DNA from: Lachnospiraceae bacterium
GTDB lineage: Bacteria; Bacillota; Clostridia; Lachnospirales; Lachnospiraceae
Reading direction: 5' to 3'
Length of the DNA stretch: 64,000 nucleotides
Assembly (NCBI GenBank): GCA_022781925.1
Contig: JALESO010000002.1
Coordinates: 1-64,000, forward strand
The translations under genes were made by a program, and so were the position numbers. Shown here in pieces: positions 18,056 through 28,094 of this stretch. Each line of letters starts with the position of its first letter. The first letter of the stretch is position 1. Below the pieces are notes generated by a model. That model made no database searches, had not been told where the DNA came from, and saw only the letters and a list, made by a program, of their open reading frames with translations.

Positions 18056-18089
18056 ACTATACAAAAAACTCCGCGAATTTCTTGTCGAA
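18056..18089 (-). promoter_or_regulatory. Candidate Spo0A-activated spoIIGA promoter
   Basis: A -10 TATAGT (18061-18056) lacks a good -35 at 17 bp. Further upstream, TGTCGAA (plus strand 18083-18089; TTCGACA on the coding strand) matches the Spo0A box and is centred about 27 bp before the -10, where the -35 would be. In B. subtilis spoIIG the Spo0A boxes also overlap a badly spaced -35. The box sits in the loop region of the ftsZ terminator. Confidence 0.5.
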
Positions 18090-18101
18090 ATTGCGGAGTT
18101 C
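18061..18101 (-). terminator. ftsZ terminator
   Basis: On the minus strand aactccgcaatttc pairs with gaaattcgcggagtt around a short loop and is followed by TTTTTTG: a typical intrinsic terminator 24 bp after the ftsZ stop. Confidence 0.85.
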
Positions 18102-18124
18102 TTACCGTTATCTTTTCAGATTTA

Positions 18125-19291
18125 TTATCTTTTTGTATTTTTCAGGAATTCCGGAATCTTGATATCACGCGGAGCAACGGTCGGAGTTGGCTTCTGCGGA
18201 CGCTGGATTCCACTGTAATTCTGTACCGGTGTCGTCTGCTGTACCGGTTTTACACTGCCTGTTCCTGCAGTACGTGCCATATTCAGAGTATTACCGCCAT
18301 TGAACTTCATTCCCGGTAAAATACTCTGTGCCGGAGCTGCTTCTGCTTCCAGACCGGTTGCAATAACTGTGATCGTAGCAGAATCCGGTACGGATTCATC
18401 AAACTTCGCACCGAAGATGATATTTGCATCATCTCCTGCAAGTTCCTGAACATAACTTGCTGCATCATTTGCATCCATAAGGGAGATATCACCGGAAATA
18501 TTGATGATAACATGGGATGCACCATTGATGGTTGTCTCAAGCAGCGGGCTGGCAACTGCCATCTTAACTGCCTCGATTGCTTTGTCATCACCGGTTGCAG
18601 CACCGATTCCGATATGTGCAAGACCTTTGTCTTTCATAACAGTCTGAACATCGGCAAAGTCAAGGTTGATCAGAGCCGGTACATTGATCAGATCTGTGAT
18701 TCCCTGTACTGCCTGCTGTAATACTTCATCTGCTTTCTTTAATGCATCCGGCATGGTAGTTCTTCTGTCTACGATCTCAAGAAGCTTGTCATTTGGAATA
18801 ACGATCAGAGTATCTACACTCTCTTTCAGATTTTCGATACCATGAATTGCATTTGTCATACGTGTCTTTGCTTCAAATTTGAACGGTTTGGTTACAACAC
18901 CGACGGTCAGGATACCCATATCCTTTGCGATCTTTGCCACTACCGGAGCTGCACCTGTGCCGGTACCGCCGCCCATTCCGCAGGTAACGAATACCATATC
19001 TGCACCTTCGATGGCTGCTGTCAGTTCTTCGGCACTTTCCTCTGCCGCTTTCTGACCGATCTCCGGCTGTGCACCTGCACCAAGACCTTTTGTTAATTTC
19101 TCACCGATCTGAATCAGGGTTGGAGCCTTACATAAAGTAAGCGCCTGCTTGTCCGTATTAATTCCGATAAACTCCACGCCACCAATTTTTTCATCTATCA
19201 TTCGGTTTACAGCATTATTTCCAGCGCCGCCTACTCCGATTACAATTATTTTTGCGCTGGACTCAGCCCCTATTGACATGATTTCAACCAC
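18125..19291 (-). CDS. ftsZ: Cell division protein FtsZ
   Basis: 388 residues, tubulin-like GTPase that forms the Z ring. It shows the GTP-binding start [17 protein letters not shown], the tubulin signature [11 protein letters not shown], the T7 loop NLDFADV and the C-terminal conserved peptide [12 protein letters not shown], which binds partner proteins. The start is a GTG at 19291 with aggagg 6 nt upstream; the first in-frame ATG (19279) would be about 18 nt from that site and is rejected. Last gene of the dcw cluster before its terminator. No ftsA precedes it. Confidence 0.97.
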   Translation of the reverse strand: MVEIMSIGAESSAKIIVIGVGGAGNNAVNRMIDEKIGGVEFIGINTDKQALTLCKAPTLIQIGEKLTKGLGAGAQPEIGQKAAEESAEELTAAIEGADMVFVTCGMGGGTGTGAAPVVAKIAKDMGILTVGVVTKPFKFEAKTRMTNAIHGIENLKESVDTLIVIPNDKLLEIVDRRTTMPDALKKADEVLQQAVQGITDLINVPALINLDFADVQTVMKDKGLAHIGIGAATGDDKAIEAVKMAVASPLLETTINGASHVIINISGDISLMDANDAASYVQELAGDDANIIFGAKFDESVPDSATITVIATGLEAEAAPAQSILPGMKFNGGNTLNMARTAGTGSVKPVQQTTPVQNYSGIQRPQKPTPTVAPRDIKIPEFLKNTKR

Positions 19292-19418
19292 GATAATCCT
19301 CCTTTTATCCCTGATACGGAATATTTTCTATTATATTTGATAACATTTCTGCCATTACATACTATATCTTTTATAATATCTTTTTTTCCTTAAATAATCA
19401 ACAGTAAAATCAGATTTT

Positions 19419-20384
19419 TTACTGCTGTGTGCCGTCTGATGCAGGTTCTGCTGCCTGTCCACCATCCGATGCGGCTGTATCTGCCTGATCCGCGGATAGT
19501 TCAGCCGTTGTATCTTCCGCTGCTGTATCACCTGTCGACGGATCAGCCGTTGCATCTTCCGCAGCTGCATCACCTGTCGACGGATCAGCTGTCGGTACCG
19601 TCTGCACATCATTCGGGATCTCCACCAGTTCTCCGTTTCGGAAATAAATATCCGTATTTGTCTCAGACCATGTCTCCACATGCAGCATGCCGCTCATTCC
19701 CTCCAGCTGTGGGAGGATCTGATCCATTCTCAGGATCTTCTCATTCAGATCCGTACCGCTGCCCAGATTTACCTGAATGGCACCATAACTGAGATATACA
19801 TTACTGTTCTGGATCAGGATCACTTCCGGAACCCGGTCATATTTTTTCAGCAGCTGTGTCACACTCAGCAGTGTCCGCAGCAATTTGCTGTTGTCTCCGA
19901 TAGAAAGTTTCTTATACAGTTCTGCCGTCTGCACCGACAGACCGTTGATCTTGGTCACTCCCGGAATGACTTCCGAAGAAATCTCCACCACAAAACCGTC
20001 TTTGTCAAAATAAGTATTTTTTCCGAGTGACGGCACATACAGATATCCCAGAATGCCTTTTTCCACTACGGTGATCTCCAGCTTCTGTGGGGATTTCAGA
20101 CGGATCTGAAGAGAATCAACAAACGGGATCTCCTCTGTTTTGTTAAACTTATTTTCAAAATACACATACAGTGAATTCCAGGAATATTCTTTGTCCAGTA
20201 CCCAGTCTTCAATCTGCTTGTCTGTATAGATCTCATTTCCTTTTACGGACACACTTTTGACTACAAAAACCTTCCAGATCAGAATGGCACACAGGCCGGC
20301 CAGCATGGCAATGATCAGAACCGCCGTCAGTATCATGCGTCCGATTTTTTTTCTTTTTCTTCTTTTACGCACACTTTCTCTCAC
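19419..20384 (-). CDS. ftsQ: Division protein FtsQ/DivIB
   Basis: 321 residues: short basic cytosolic N-terminus, one transmembrane helix (about 17-39), then a POTRA domain starting VVKSVSVKGNEIY and the beta domain of FtsQ/DivIB. The last 60 residues are an acidic, Ala/Asp/Thr/Ser-rich tail containing a duplicated 14-residue unit (ADPSTGDAAAEDAT and ADPSTGDTAAEDTT), outside the conserved part. It acts with FtsL and the divisome PBP outside the membrane. GTG start at 20384 with gaggag 7 nt upstream. Confidence 0.88.
   Translation of the reverse strand: MRESVRKRRKRKKIGRMILTAVLIIAMLAGLCAILIWKVFVVKSVSVKGNEIYTDKQIEDWVLDKEYSWNSLYVYFENKFNKTEEIPFVDSLQIRLKSPQKLEITVVEKGILGYLYVPSLGKNTYFDKDGFVVEISSEVIPGVTKINGLSVQTAELYKKLSIGDNSKLLRTLLSVTQLLKKYDRVPEVILIQNSNVYLSYGAIQVNLGSGTDLNEKILRMDQILPQLEGMSGMLHVETWSETNTDIYFRNGELVEIPNDVQTVPTADPSTGDAAAEDATADPSTGDTAAEDTTAELSADQADTAASDGGQAAEPASDGTQQ
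19501..19584. repeat. Tandem 42-bp duplication in the ftsQ tail
   Basis: Two adjacent 42-bp units (19501-19542 and 19543-19584) differ at three positions, and part of a third unit follows. They encode the duplicated 14-residue acidic repeat. Confidence 0.85.
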
Positions 20385-20466
20385 GCCTGTGCTCCTCTTC
20401 TTTTCAAACTACGCGTTCGTAATCTTTTTCGTAAACGCTTCCATCCTACGTCTAATCTGCACTTCA

Positions 20467-21624
20467 TTATTCCATCGGATGCGCTGCGTCAAAACGGATC
20501 TGCCTTGATACATTCAGCACAAGCCCCATCTCCGACAGGAGGATCGTGATCGAAGTACCTCCGTAACTGATAAAGGGCAGGATAATACCTGTGTTTGGCA
20601 TCCAGTTTGTTACTACGCAGATGTTCAGCACAACCTGCAGGGCAATATGTCCCATAACGCCTACGGCGATCAGGGAAGAATACAGATCCGGAGCACTGTT
20701 TGCAATGACCATACAGCGCCAGATCAGCAATACAAACAATAAGATCACACAGATTGCGCCAAACAGTCCCAACTCCTCACAGATAATGGTAAAAATAAAG
20801 TCATTCTGTGCCTCCGGCACATATCCCAGTTTCTGCACACTGGCTCCCAGGCCTTTTCCAAACAGACCGCCGGAGCCGATGGCATACATTCCCTGCAACG
20901 TCTGATAAGCCTTATCCGGATACTGATCCGGATGCAGCCAGGCTGCAATACGTTCCACTCGATAGCCGCCCATTTTGATTCCCGCCAGTGCAAGACCGAA
21001 AAGAACTACACCCAATGCGGCAAACTCCTTTTTTTTCGGGCTGACCACAAATACCATGATAATCGCAATTCCCCCAACAATAATTCCTGTACTCAGATTG
21101 TTGATGGCAATGGCAACAGCCATAATACCAGCCGGAATCAATACCTTTATAATGGATTTGAAATCTTTGATCTGTTTCGGAACTTTGCTCAGCAGTAATG
21201 CCATGGTAAGTATTACTGCGATCTTGGATATCTCGGAAGGCTGCAGCTGGATCGGACCGATCTTCAGCCAGCGGGCGGATCCGTTGGAACTCTTTCCGAT
21301 TGCAAATACAGCAAGACACAGAAAGAAGGAAAGAGCATAAATCAATCCCGTAAGGTTCTTTATCCATTTCTGCGGAAAATAGGTTAGCAGAAGCATCCCT
21401 CCAAATCCAACAACAACACTGAACGCCTGCCGCTTCAGATAATGCGTCGGATCATTAAACACGCTCTGTCCTTCATAGGCACTGACACTGTACAGCATCA
21501 CCAGTCCAAACCCCACCAGAAAGATAATGATAAACAACAGACTGTAATCAAAATATTTAATTGTTCCGGCGCTGGCTGTTTTTCCGACGCTGGCTGAATT
21601 TGTACGATTGTGTCGGTCACTCAT
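20467..21624 (-). CDS. ftsW: Septal peptidoglycan glycosyltransferase FtsW (SEDS family)
   Basis: 385 residues with ten hydrophobic segments. SEDS signatures: SNGSARWLKIGPIQLQPSE, then RIAAWLHPDQ, GSGGLFGKGLG, QNDFIFTIICEELG and the C-terminal PNTGIILPFISYGG. It polymerises lipid II at the septum with a class B PBP. It starts 6 bp after murD stops, and its ribosome binding site (aaaggag) lies over the murD end, so the two are tightly coupled. The next gene downstream is ftsQ, with no murG between. Confidence 0.93.
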   Translation of the reverse strand: MSDRHNRTNSASVGKTASAGTIKYFDYSLLFIIIFLVGFGLVMLYSVSAYEGQSVFNDPTHYLKRQAFSVVVGFGGMLLLTYFPQKWIKNLTGLIYALSFFLCLAVFAIGKSSNGSARWLKIGPIQLQPSEISKIAVILTMALLLSKVPKQIKDFKSIIKVLIPAGIMAVAIAINNLSTGIIVGGIAIIMVFVVSPKKKEFAALGVVLFGLALAGIKMGGYRVERIAAWLHPDQYPDKAYQTLQGMYAIGSGGLFGKGLGASVQKLGYVPEAQNDFIFTIICEELGLFGAICVILLFVLLIWRCMVIANSAPDLYSSLIAVGVMGHIALQVVLNICVVTNWMPNTGIILPFISYGGTSITILLSEMGLVLNVSRQIRFDAAHPME

Positions 21625-21630
21625 GTACGA

Positions 21631-22992
21631 TTACTCCTTTAATGCATGAACCATTTCTTTGAACATTTTTCCGCGAACTTCATAGTTCGGGAACATTCCC
21701 CAGCTTGCGCAGGCAGGGGAAAGAAGCACAGCATCTCCGTTCTGCGCATTCTCATAACAGATATCTACCGCTTCCTGCAGACTGTCAGCAAATACATAAT
21801 CATGGAAGCCGCAGGCATCTGCCGCCTCAGCGATTTTTTCTCTGGTCTGACCGATCAGTACCAATTTCTTTACTTTGCCCTCAAAGCTCTTGATCCATTC
21901 TGTATATTCAGACTGTTTATCATAGCCGCCTCCGATCAGACAAGTCGGACGGTCCATCGCCTGAATGCCCTTGATCGCCGCGTCCGGATTGGTTCCCTTG
22001 GAATCATTGTAAAAACGGACGCCGCGTTTTTCTGTGACATACTCAATGCGGTGTTCTACTGCCTGGAAAGTGCGCAGTGCCTGACGGATGTGTTCCAGGG
22101 AGACACCATAGTTTAATGCCATTGCAGTTGCAGCCATCGCATTCTCATGGTTATGGCGGCCAAGGATATTCAGTTCATCCGTAGCGATCACTTCCTCGAT
22201 CTGTCCGTCATGGGCATAGACGATCTTGTCACCCTTCAGGTAGACACCTTCCTCTAACTCTGTCAGACTGCTGAAAAATACTACATGTGCGGACAGTTCT
22301 TTTGCACGCTCCCGCAGTACCTCATCTTCATAATTCAGCACACAGGTCTGCTCCGGTCCCTGATTTTTGGCAATGCTTAATTTTGCGGCAATATAATTTT
22401 CCATCGTATGATGACGGTTCAGATGATCCGGTGTAATGTTCAGAATAGCAGACACACACGGGCAGAACTCATCAATGGTCTCCAGCTGGAAACTGCTGAT
22501 CTCTGCTACGGTAACCGTATCATCCGTATCCTCTGCGACTACTCCGGTATACGGAATGCCGATGTTTCCAACCACATGGACATGCGGATAAGCAGTCTTC
22601 ATGATCTCGCCCAGCAATGCTGTGGTCGTTGTTTTTCCGTTTGTTCCTGTAATCGCCAGCACATTACTTTTTTTGCAGCGGTAGGCCAGTTCGATCTCGC
22701 CCCAGATCGGCAGTCCTGCCTCTTTAAAACGGAGCACGATCGGAAGATCCACCGGAACACCCGGGCTCAGTACCACCAGATCCAGTTCCTTTTCTACTTC
22801 TTCCGGTAACGCTCCGATATATAATTCCGGTGTTCTGCCTTCTGCAAAATTTTCCAGAACATGCGCTTTATCCAGTTTTTCATTTCCGTCAAACAATACG
22901 ACTTCCGCTCCGGCAGTTTCCAATAAATTTGCTGCCGCTATACCACTGATACCGGTACCGAATACCAGTACCTTTTTCCCTGTGAATTCCAT
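21631..22992 (-). CDS. murD: UDP-N-acetylmuramoylalanine--D-glutamate ligase
   Basis: 453 residues, adds D-Glu to UDP-MurNAc-L-Ala in the cytosol using ATP. Rossmann start VLVFGTGISGIAAANLLE, Mur-ligase ATP loop ITGTNGKTTTTALLG at about 112-126, ILNITPDHLNRH, NDSKGTNPDA and SPACASWGMFPNYEVRG, all MurD signatures. Start ATG with ggagg 9 nt upstream. Confidence 0.96.
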   Translation of the reverse strand: MEFTGKKVLVFGTGISGIAAANLLETAGAEVVLFDGNEKLDKAHVLENFAEGRTPELYIGALPEEVEKELDLVVLSPGVPVDLPIVLRFKEAGLPIWGEIELAYRCKKSNVLAITGTNGKTTTTALLGEIMKTAYPHVHVVGNIGIPYTGVVAEDTDDTVTVAEISSFQLETIDEFCPCVSAILNITPDHLNRHHTMENYIAAKLSIAKNQGPEQTCVLNYEDEVLRERAKELSAHVVFFSSLTELEEGVYLKGDKIVYAHDGQIEEVIATDELNILGRHNHENAMAATAMALNYGVSLEHIRQALRTFQAVEHRIEYVTEKRGVRFYNDSKGTNPDAAIKGIQAMDRPTCLIGGGYDKQSEYTEWIKSFEGKVKKLVLIGQTREKIAEAADACGFHDYVFADSLQEAVDICYENAQNGDAVLLSPACASWGMFPNYEVRGKMFKEMVHALKE

Positions 22993-23042
22993 TCCAACAT
23001 TCCTCCAGACTGTTTTCTTTTCATAACCTATGTTTTTCTATA

Positions 23043-24002
23043 TCACATTGCAATCGTAATTCCCATAAACGCGATCAGACAGAGGATCGCTGTCACAATT
23101 GAAAATACTGCTACGACACGGGTCTCAGACCATCCGCCCAGCTCAAAATGATGGTGGATCGGTGCCATACGGAAAAATCTCTTACCGCCCGTCTTTTTAA
23201 AGTATACAACCTGAATCATAACGGACAGGATCTCAATCCAGTAGATCAGTCCGACGATCAGAATAAAGATCGGCAACTGCATCATATATGCAGTCGCTGC
23301 CACAAAGCCGCCCAGTGCCAGAGAACCGGTATCTCCCATAAATACACTGGCAGGATATACGTTAAATAACAGGAATCCAAGCAGCGCACCTACTACGGCA
23401 CAGGTCACCGGTGCGATACCGGCTCCGGTGGCAAATGCCACTACCGAGAAAAAGGTGGCAACCAGAATCGTTACGCTGGAAGCCAGACCATCCAGACCGT
23501 CTGTAAAGTTGACACCGTTTACGGTACCAATCACTGCCAGGAATAAGATTGGCACTGCCATCCAGGACAGCTGCAATACATGATGGCCGAAAGGAACGAT
23601 CATGCCCAGTGATACCTGATGTTTGATCAGATACACTGCAAATACAGCAGTAACCACGATCTCACAGAGCATTTTCTGCCATGCCAGCAATCCGTCAGAT
23701 CTACGCAGAACAACTTTTAAATAGTCATCCAGAAATCCGATGATTCCAAATCCTACTGTCACAAACAGAATCGGAATGATCTGCGGATAATCCTTTACAT
23801 AAAACAGGGAGGTAACCACCACTGCAATAAGGATCATGATACCGCCCATGGTCGGGGTACCGTTCTTCTTCTGATGAGATTCCAGTTCTTCTCTCTCTGT
23901 GTTTCCGATTTTCAATTTCCGCAAAAACGGAATGATGACCGGTCCGAGCACTGCTGTAATTGCAAATGCTACCAGTACCGGAATAATTACCTGATATGTC
24001 AT
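23043..24002 (-). CDS. mraY: Phospho-N-acetylmuramoyl-pentapeptide-transferase
   Basis: 319 residues, about ten membrane helices. It makes lipid I from UDP-MurNAc-pentapeptide and undecaprenyl phosphate. Signatures: KKNGTPTMGGIM, GFLDDYLKV, GTVNGVNFTDGLDGLA, the acidic VFMGDTGSLALGG and APIHHHFELGGW. A GTG at 24008 is in frame, but ATG at 24002 is better placed (agagg 7 nt upstream). Confidence 0.96.
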   Translation of the reverse strand: MTYQVIIPVLVAFAITAVLGPVIIPFLRKLKIGNTEREELESHQKKNGTPTMGGIMILIAVVVTSLFYVKDYPQIIPILFVTVGFGIIGFLDDYLKVVLRRSDGLLAWQKMLCEIVVTAVFAVYLIKHQVSLGMIVPFGHHVLQLSWMAVPILFLAVIGTVNGVNFTDGLDGLASSVTILVATFFSVVAFATGAGIAPVTCAVVGALLGFLLFNVYPASVFMGDTGSLALGGFVAATAYMMQLPIFILIVGLIYWIEILSVMIQVVYFKKTGGKRFFRMAPIHHHFELGGWSETRVVAVFSIVTAILCLIAFMGITIAM

Positions 24003-24137
24003 TTTCACACCTCTTCTTACTTCAGCATCTCCCTTGCTGATTGTATGTTTTTAAAGTCTAAGTAGTATCATACGTCTTTTCTTTTTATTTGGCAACATGG
24101 AACTTTTCTTTTACCGGATGATTACCGGATCCGGGTA

Positions 24138-25907
24138 TCATCTGCTTTCGTCAGAAGTCTCTTCCTGCTGCGCCTGTTCTGTCACTGTCCGCTCGATACC
24201 GAGATATGGCAGTGCATTTTCAAAAATCTCCTTCATCACCGGAGCCGCCACCGTTCCTCCGTAATAGACCCCCTGTGGATCATCGATCACGATCAGACCG
24301 ATCACCTGCGGATCCTCCGCCGGAGCAAATCCCAGAAACGATGCGATATATTTATGATCACTTCTCGGAAGTGTCTGTGATGTCGCAGTCTTTCCACCAA
24401 TGGAAAAACCCTCGATAGCTGCTTTCTTCCCGGTTCCTTCCGAAACCACCTGTTCCAGCAGACCACAGAGTGTTTTCGATGTCGCAGTGCTCACCGTCCC
24501 TTCTGTCTCATCATAGGAAAATGTCTGAATAGTTTCTCCCTCCACATTCTGCACCGAAACACCAAAATGAGGAACCACCCGGGTTCCCCCATTGATCAGC
24601 GAGGAGACTGTCGTCACCAGCTGGATCGGTGTGATCTGGAAGGACTGGCCAAATGAAATCGTCGCCAGCTCCACCTGTCCGATATTTTCCTTTTTATGCA
24701 TAATCGTCGCTGCTTCCCCGGGAAGATCGATCCCGGTCTTTCGCAGCAGACCGAACTGCTCAAAATAATTATAAAAGTTTTCTGCGCCGAGACGCAGTCC
24801 CAGTTCAATAAAAACCGGGTTGCAGGAATTCATGATCCCCTGGGTAAATGTCTCTGCCCCGTGTCCCGTCGTCTTGTGACAGCGGATTCTCCGGTCTTCC
24901 ACGATCTTGTATCCAGGGCAGTAAAACGGATCATTCACGGAGACCACGCCCTGTTCCAGTGCCGCAGCGGTAGTAATAATCTTGAAGGTAGAGCCGGGTT
25001 CATAGGTGTCATTGATACAAGGATTGCGCCACATCTGATTCAGCAGATCCTGCTTCTCTGATTCTTTCAGATCAGAGGTAGTATCCACATTCAGGGTAAA
25101 CGGCTCGTTCAGATTGTATTCCGGCTCATTTACCATGGCCAGGATTTCGCCATTCTGCGGATTCATCAATATCACTGACACTCCATCCGCCGCTTTTTCC
25201 TGCATCACTTTTTTTGCCGCCTGTTCACAGTACATCTGTAAATTATAATCCAGGCTCACCGTCAGTTGATTGCCAGTCACCGGTTCCTGTCTGCGCTCGC
25301 CCTCTTTCTCCAGTTCCAGGCCGGAAGCATTTGTCATAGTCAGGATCTTGCCGTCCGTGCCGGACAACCACTCATCGTAGCGCACTTCCAGTCCCACAAT
25401 CCCCTGATTGTCACCACCGGTGAATCCGATGACCTTTGACGCCAGGGAATCATATGGATAATATCTGCGATAATCTTCATCGACTTTCACGCCTTCCAGC
25501 TGCTCTGCCAGGATCGCATCACCGGTTTCCTTGGATACATTGGATTTGACCCGTTCTATGGAACTGATCTTTTCCACCCGCTTGCGCACGGTGTCCTCCG
25601 GCAGTTCCAGCAGATCTGCCAGCACGGTAATGACCCGCTCCGGGTCTCGGATCTGGCTGTGGATCACGGAAACCGTGCAGACAGAACGGTTGTCTGCCAG
25701 TACCACTCCGTTCCGGTCCACGATTTTTCCCCGGGCCGCCTTGATACTGCGTTCTCTTTCGTGCAGTGCCTCTGCCTTTTTGCTATAATAATCCGACTGA
25801 ACGATCATCAGATACGCCAGTCTCCCACAGGCAGCTGTCAGAATTGTGGTAACCGCGAAAAAGAGGAATACGATCTTCCCTTTCTGATATAGCTTCAGAT
25901 GCTGCAT
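24138..25907 (-). CDS. Class B penicillin-binding protein, SpoVD-like, with a KTA third motif
   Basis: 589 residues: cytosolic start, one transmembrane helix (about 12-35), PBP dimer region (RGKIVDRNGVVLADN), then the transpeptidase domain with SxxK as STFK in YEPGSTFKI and SxN as SCN. The third motif reads GGKTATSQ, KTA instead of KTG. There is no C-terminal PASTA domain; the protein ends shortly after LPYLGIE with a Q/E-rich tail. Second in tandem after a sister PBP, the place of spoVD beside the divisional PBP. A role in septal or cortex peptidoglycan is inferred. The start at 25907 has a gggggaa site; an upstream reading from 25970 lacks one. Confidence 0.85.
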   Translation of the reverse strand: MQHLKLYQKGKIVFLFFAVTTILTAACGRLAYLMIVQSDYYSKKAEALHERERSIKAARGKIVDRNGVVLADNRSVCTVSVIHSQIRDPERVITVLADLLELPEDTVRKRVEKISSIERVKSNVSKETGDAILAEQLEGVKVDEDYRRYYPYDSLASKVIGFTGGDNQGIVGLEVRYDEWLSGTDGKILTMTNASGLELEKEGERRQEPVTGNQLTVSLDYNLQMYCEQAAKKVMQEKAADGVSVILMNPQNGEILAMVNEPEYNLNEPFTLNVDTTSDLKESEKQDLLNQMWRNPCINDTYEPGSTFKIITTAAALEQGVVSVNDPFYCPGYKIVEDRRIRCHKTTGHGAETFTQGIMNSCNPVFIELGLRLGAENFYNYFEQFGLLRKTGIDLPGEAATIMHKKENIGQVELATISFGQSFQITPIQLVTTVSSLINGGTRVVPHFGVSVQNVEGETIQTFSYDETEGTVSTATSKTLCGLLEQVVSEGTGKKAAIEGFSIGGKTATSQTLPRSDHKYIASFLGFAPAEDPQVIGLIVIDDPQGVYYGGTVAAPVMKEIFENALPYLGIERTVTEQAQQEETSDESR

Positions 25908-25979
25908 AGTTCCCCCGGAACATACATAGATTATTATGTATCTTATTCCCAAAGTCCGGTCTCTATGCACGTTTTTTGA

Positions 25980-28076
25980 TTACTGTCCCGTGGTCTGATC
26001 ACCGTCAGACTGTGGTGCCTCGGTCGGCACTTCACTCTCCATGGACTCTGTCGTCTGCTCCACCTGCACACCCTCACCGGTAATGCCAACACCTTCATTG
26101 ACACCGGTCAGTTCCTCGTCCGGATAAATACCAAGGTATGGCAGTGCTTCTTTCAGAATCTCCCTTGCAATACTCTGAGCATAGTAGCTGTGTGCCTGAT
26201 CCTCGGAATTTGCCTCATCTACTACAACATAAATCGCAACCTGCGGATTATCCGCCGGTACGGAACCAATAAAGGATACCAGATATTTTCTGGCGGAACG
26301 CGGCAGTTTCTGCGCGGTTCCTGTCTTTCCACCCATGGAGTAACCATCCACCTTTGCTTTTTTACCGGATCCATTGACGATAACGCCCTGCAGATACTGA
26401 CGGATCGTGGCAGAAGTTTCCTCTGATACGGTCTCTTTAAGCAGCGTCGGCTCAATATTCTGGACAGTATTTCCGTTTCCATCAGTGATCTTGGACACCA
26501 TATGGGGCTGGTAGTATTTTCCACCGTTGATCAGGGAACAGTAACCTGTGATCATCTGGATCATCGTGACGTTATAACTCTGTCCAAAGGAGTTGGTCGC
26601 CAGGTTGATGGTGCTCAGCTGATCCTCCGGATAGATCAGGGAATCTGTCCTCGCCTCACCCGGGAGATCGATGTTTGTCTTCAGTCCAAAGTTAAAAATA
26701 TGCTGATACCGGCTGAAATTGGCCGGTCCGATGGCATAAGACATCTGCATCAGTGCATCGTTGCAGGAATTTTCCAGCGCCTGCTGAATGGTCTCAATCC
26801 CGTGGCCTGCCTTTTTGATACAACTGATATGATGTCCGGAAATGGTTTCGCCACCATCACAGTAATAGGTCTCATTTCCGGTCAGTGTTCCACTGTCCAG
26901 TCCCGCTGCCACCGTAAACGGTTTTGCCGTAGATCCCGGCTCGTAGGTGGAAGAAATACAGAAATTATTCCATACCTGATTCAGCTGTGCCGTATTTCGG
27001 ATATTGGTCAGCTGCTCCTCCGTACAATGCTCACTTAAAGCAGCATTCCATTCTTCTTCCGTCATGGCATCAATGGTATCTGTGTCATAATATTTCTTTA
27101 ATTCCACACGTTCTGCCTGATGGATCGCTTTTGTACTCTCATCCGCGGAAAGATACCGCAGTGTATCAAGATTCCACGGATCTTTGAGGCTGTATGTACG
27201 GTTTGTCGCCATGGCCAGCACTTCTCCGGTATTCGGATCCATCATAATGACTCCGATATTTTTGGCACCTTCGTTCTGGCTGTCCTTCATCGCATTGTTA
27301 AACTCCGCGATCTTGCTCTCTGTGATAGACTGAAGGTTTGCATCAATGGTGGATACCAGCGTATTGCCGTCTGTGGCCTCTTTTACTTTGATCTCATAGT
27401 TGGAATCATCATTTACATATCCGTACTCTTTACCGTCCACACCATTCAGCGTATCGTTATAATAGTCTTCCAGACCGCCGATTCCCTCATTACCGGATGT
27501 GGTAAACCCAAGCAGTGTACTTGCCAGGGTATCATAGGGATGCTCCCGGATATATTCTTTTTCAAACCACACGCCTTTGATATTTTTTCCTGTCGTCTCA
27601 TCATTCTGCATGGATTCAAACTCTGCAATCTCCTCATAAGGAAGTTTTCTGGCCAGCACATAATAACGTTTCTTCGGATTTTCGCTGATATAATTCCGGA
27701 GTTCTGTCTCATTCACGCCAAAGCACTGCACCAGCGCAGCAATGGTCGGCTCCAGATATTTTTCTCTGGATGTCAGAACACTGCAATCTAAAATGACATT
27801 GTAAACATCTGTACTCGTCGCCAGGACGGTCTCCTTTCTATCTACAATGTCACCCCTGCGGAACGGTATGGTCTTACTACTGTATTCCTGCTGGTTCAGT
27901 ACAATCTTTGCATACCTGTCCCCGCTTTTTAATTGTATGTATGCCAAACGTCCCACCAGAGCGATCAGAGCTGCTATGATAAGGAAAAATACGAACAGCA
28001 TTTTTCCTTTCATTCTGGTGAGAAGTTTGTATGTCTTTTCTGTCTTTTTTATTCTTTTTCGTCTTCTGGGTCTCAT
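25980..28076 (-). CDS. Class B penicillin-binding protein of the divisome (FtsI/PBP2B-like)
   Basis: 698 residues: basic N-terminus, transmembrane helix about 25-47, PBP dimer domain (RRGDIVDRKETVLATS), and transpeptidase motifs STAK in YEPGSTAKPF, SCN and KTG in GGKTGTAQK. It cross-links septal peptidoglycan with FtsW. About 60 acidic and Thr-rich residues follow the catalytic domain and no PASTA repeats are seen, unlike Bacillus PBP2B. ATG at 28076 with ggaggag upstream, 18 bp after ftsL. Confidence 0.9.
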   Translation of the reverse strand: MRPRRRKRIKKTEKTYKLLTRMKGKMLFVFFLIIAALIALVGRLAYIQLKSGDRYAKIVLNQQEYSSKTIPFRRGDIVDRKETVLATSTDVYNVILDCSVLTSREKYLEPTIAALVQCFGVNETELRNYISENPKKRYYVLARKLPYEEIAEFESMQNDETTGKNIKGVWFEKEYIREHPYDTLASTLLGFTTSGNEGIGGLEDYYNDTLNGVDGKEYGYVNDDSNYEIKVKEATDGNTLVSTIDANLQSITESKIAEFNNAMKDSQNEGAKNIGVIMMDPNTGEVLAMATNRTYSLKDPWNLDTLRYLSADESTKAIHQAERVELKKYYDTDTIDAMTEEEWNAALSEHCTEEQLTNIRNTAQLNQVWNNFCISSTYEPGSTAKPFTVAAGLDSGTLTGNETYYCDGGETISGHHISCIKKAGHGIETIQQALENSCNDALMQMSYAIGPANFSRYQHIFNFGLKTNIDLPGEARTDSLIYPEDQLSTINLATNSFGQSYNVTMIQMITGYCSLINGGKYYQPHMVSKITDGNGNTVQNIEPTLLKETVSEETSATIRQYLQGVIVNGSGKKAKVDGYSMGGKTGTAQKLPRSARKYLVSFIGSVPADNPQVAIYVVVDEANSEDQAHSYYAQSIAREILKEALPYLGIYPDEELTGVNEGVGITGEGVQVEQTTESMESEVPTEAPQSDGDQTTGQ

Positions 28077-28094
28077 TCTATCTCCTCCGAAAGA

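Noticed and set aside
19268-19279. ATG at 19279 as the ftsZ start
   Set aside because: The aggagg site is 6 nt from the GTG at 19291 and too far from the ATG.
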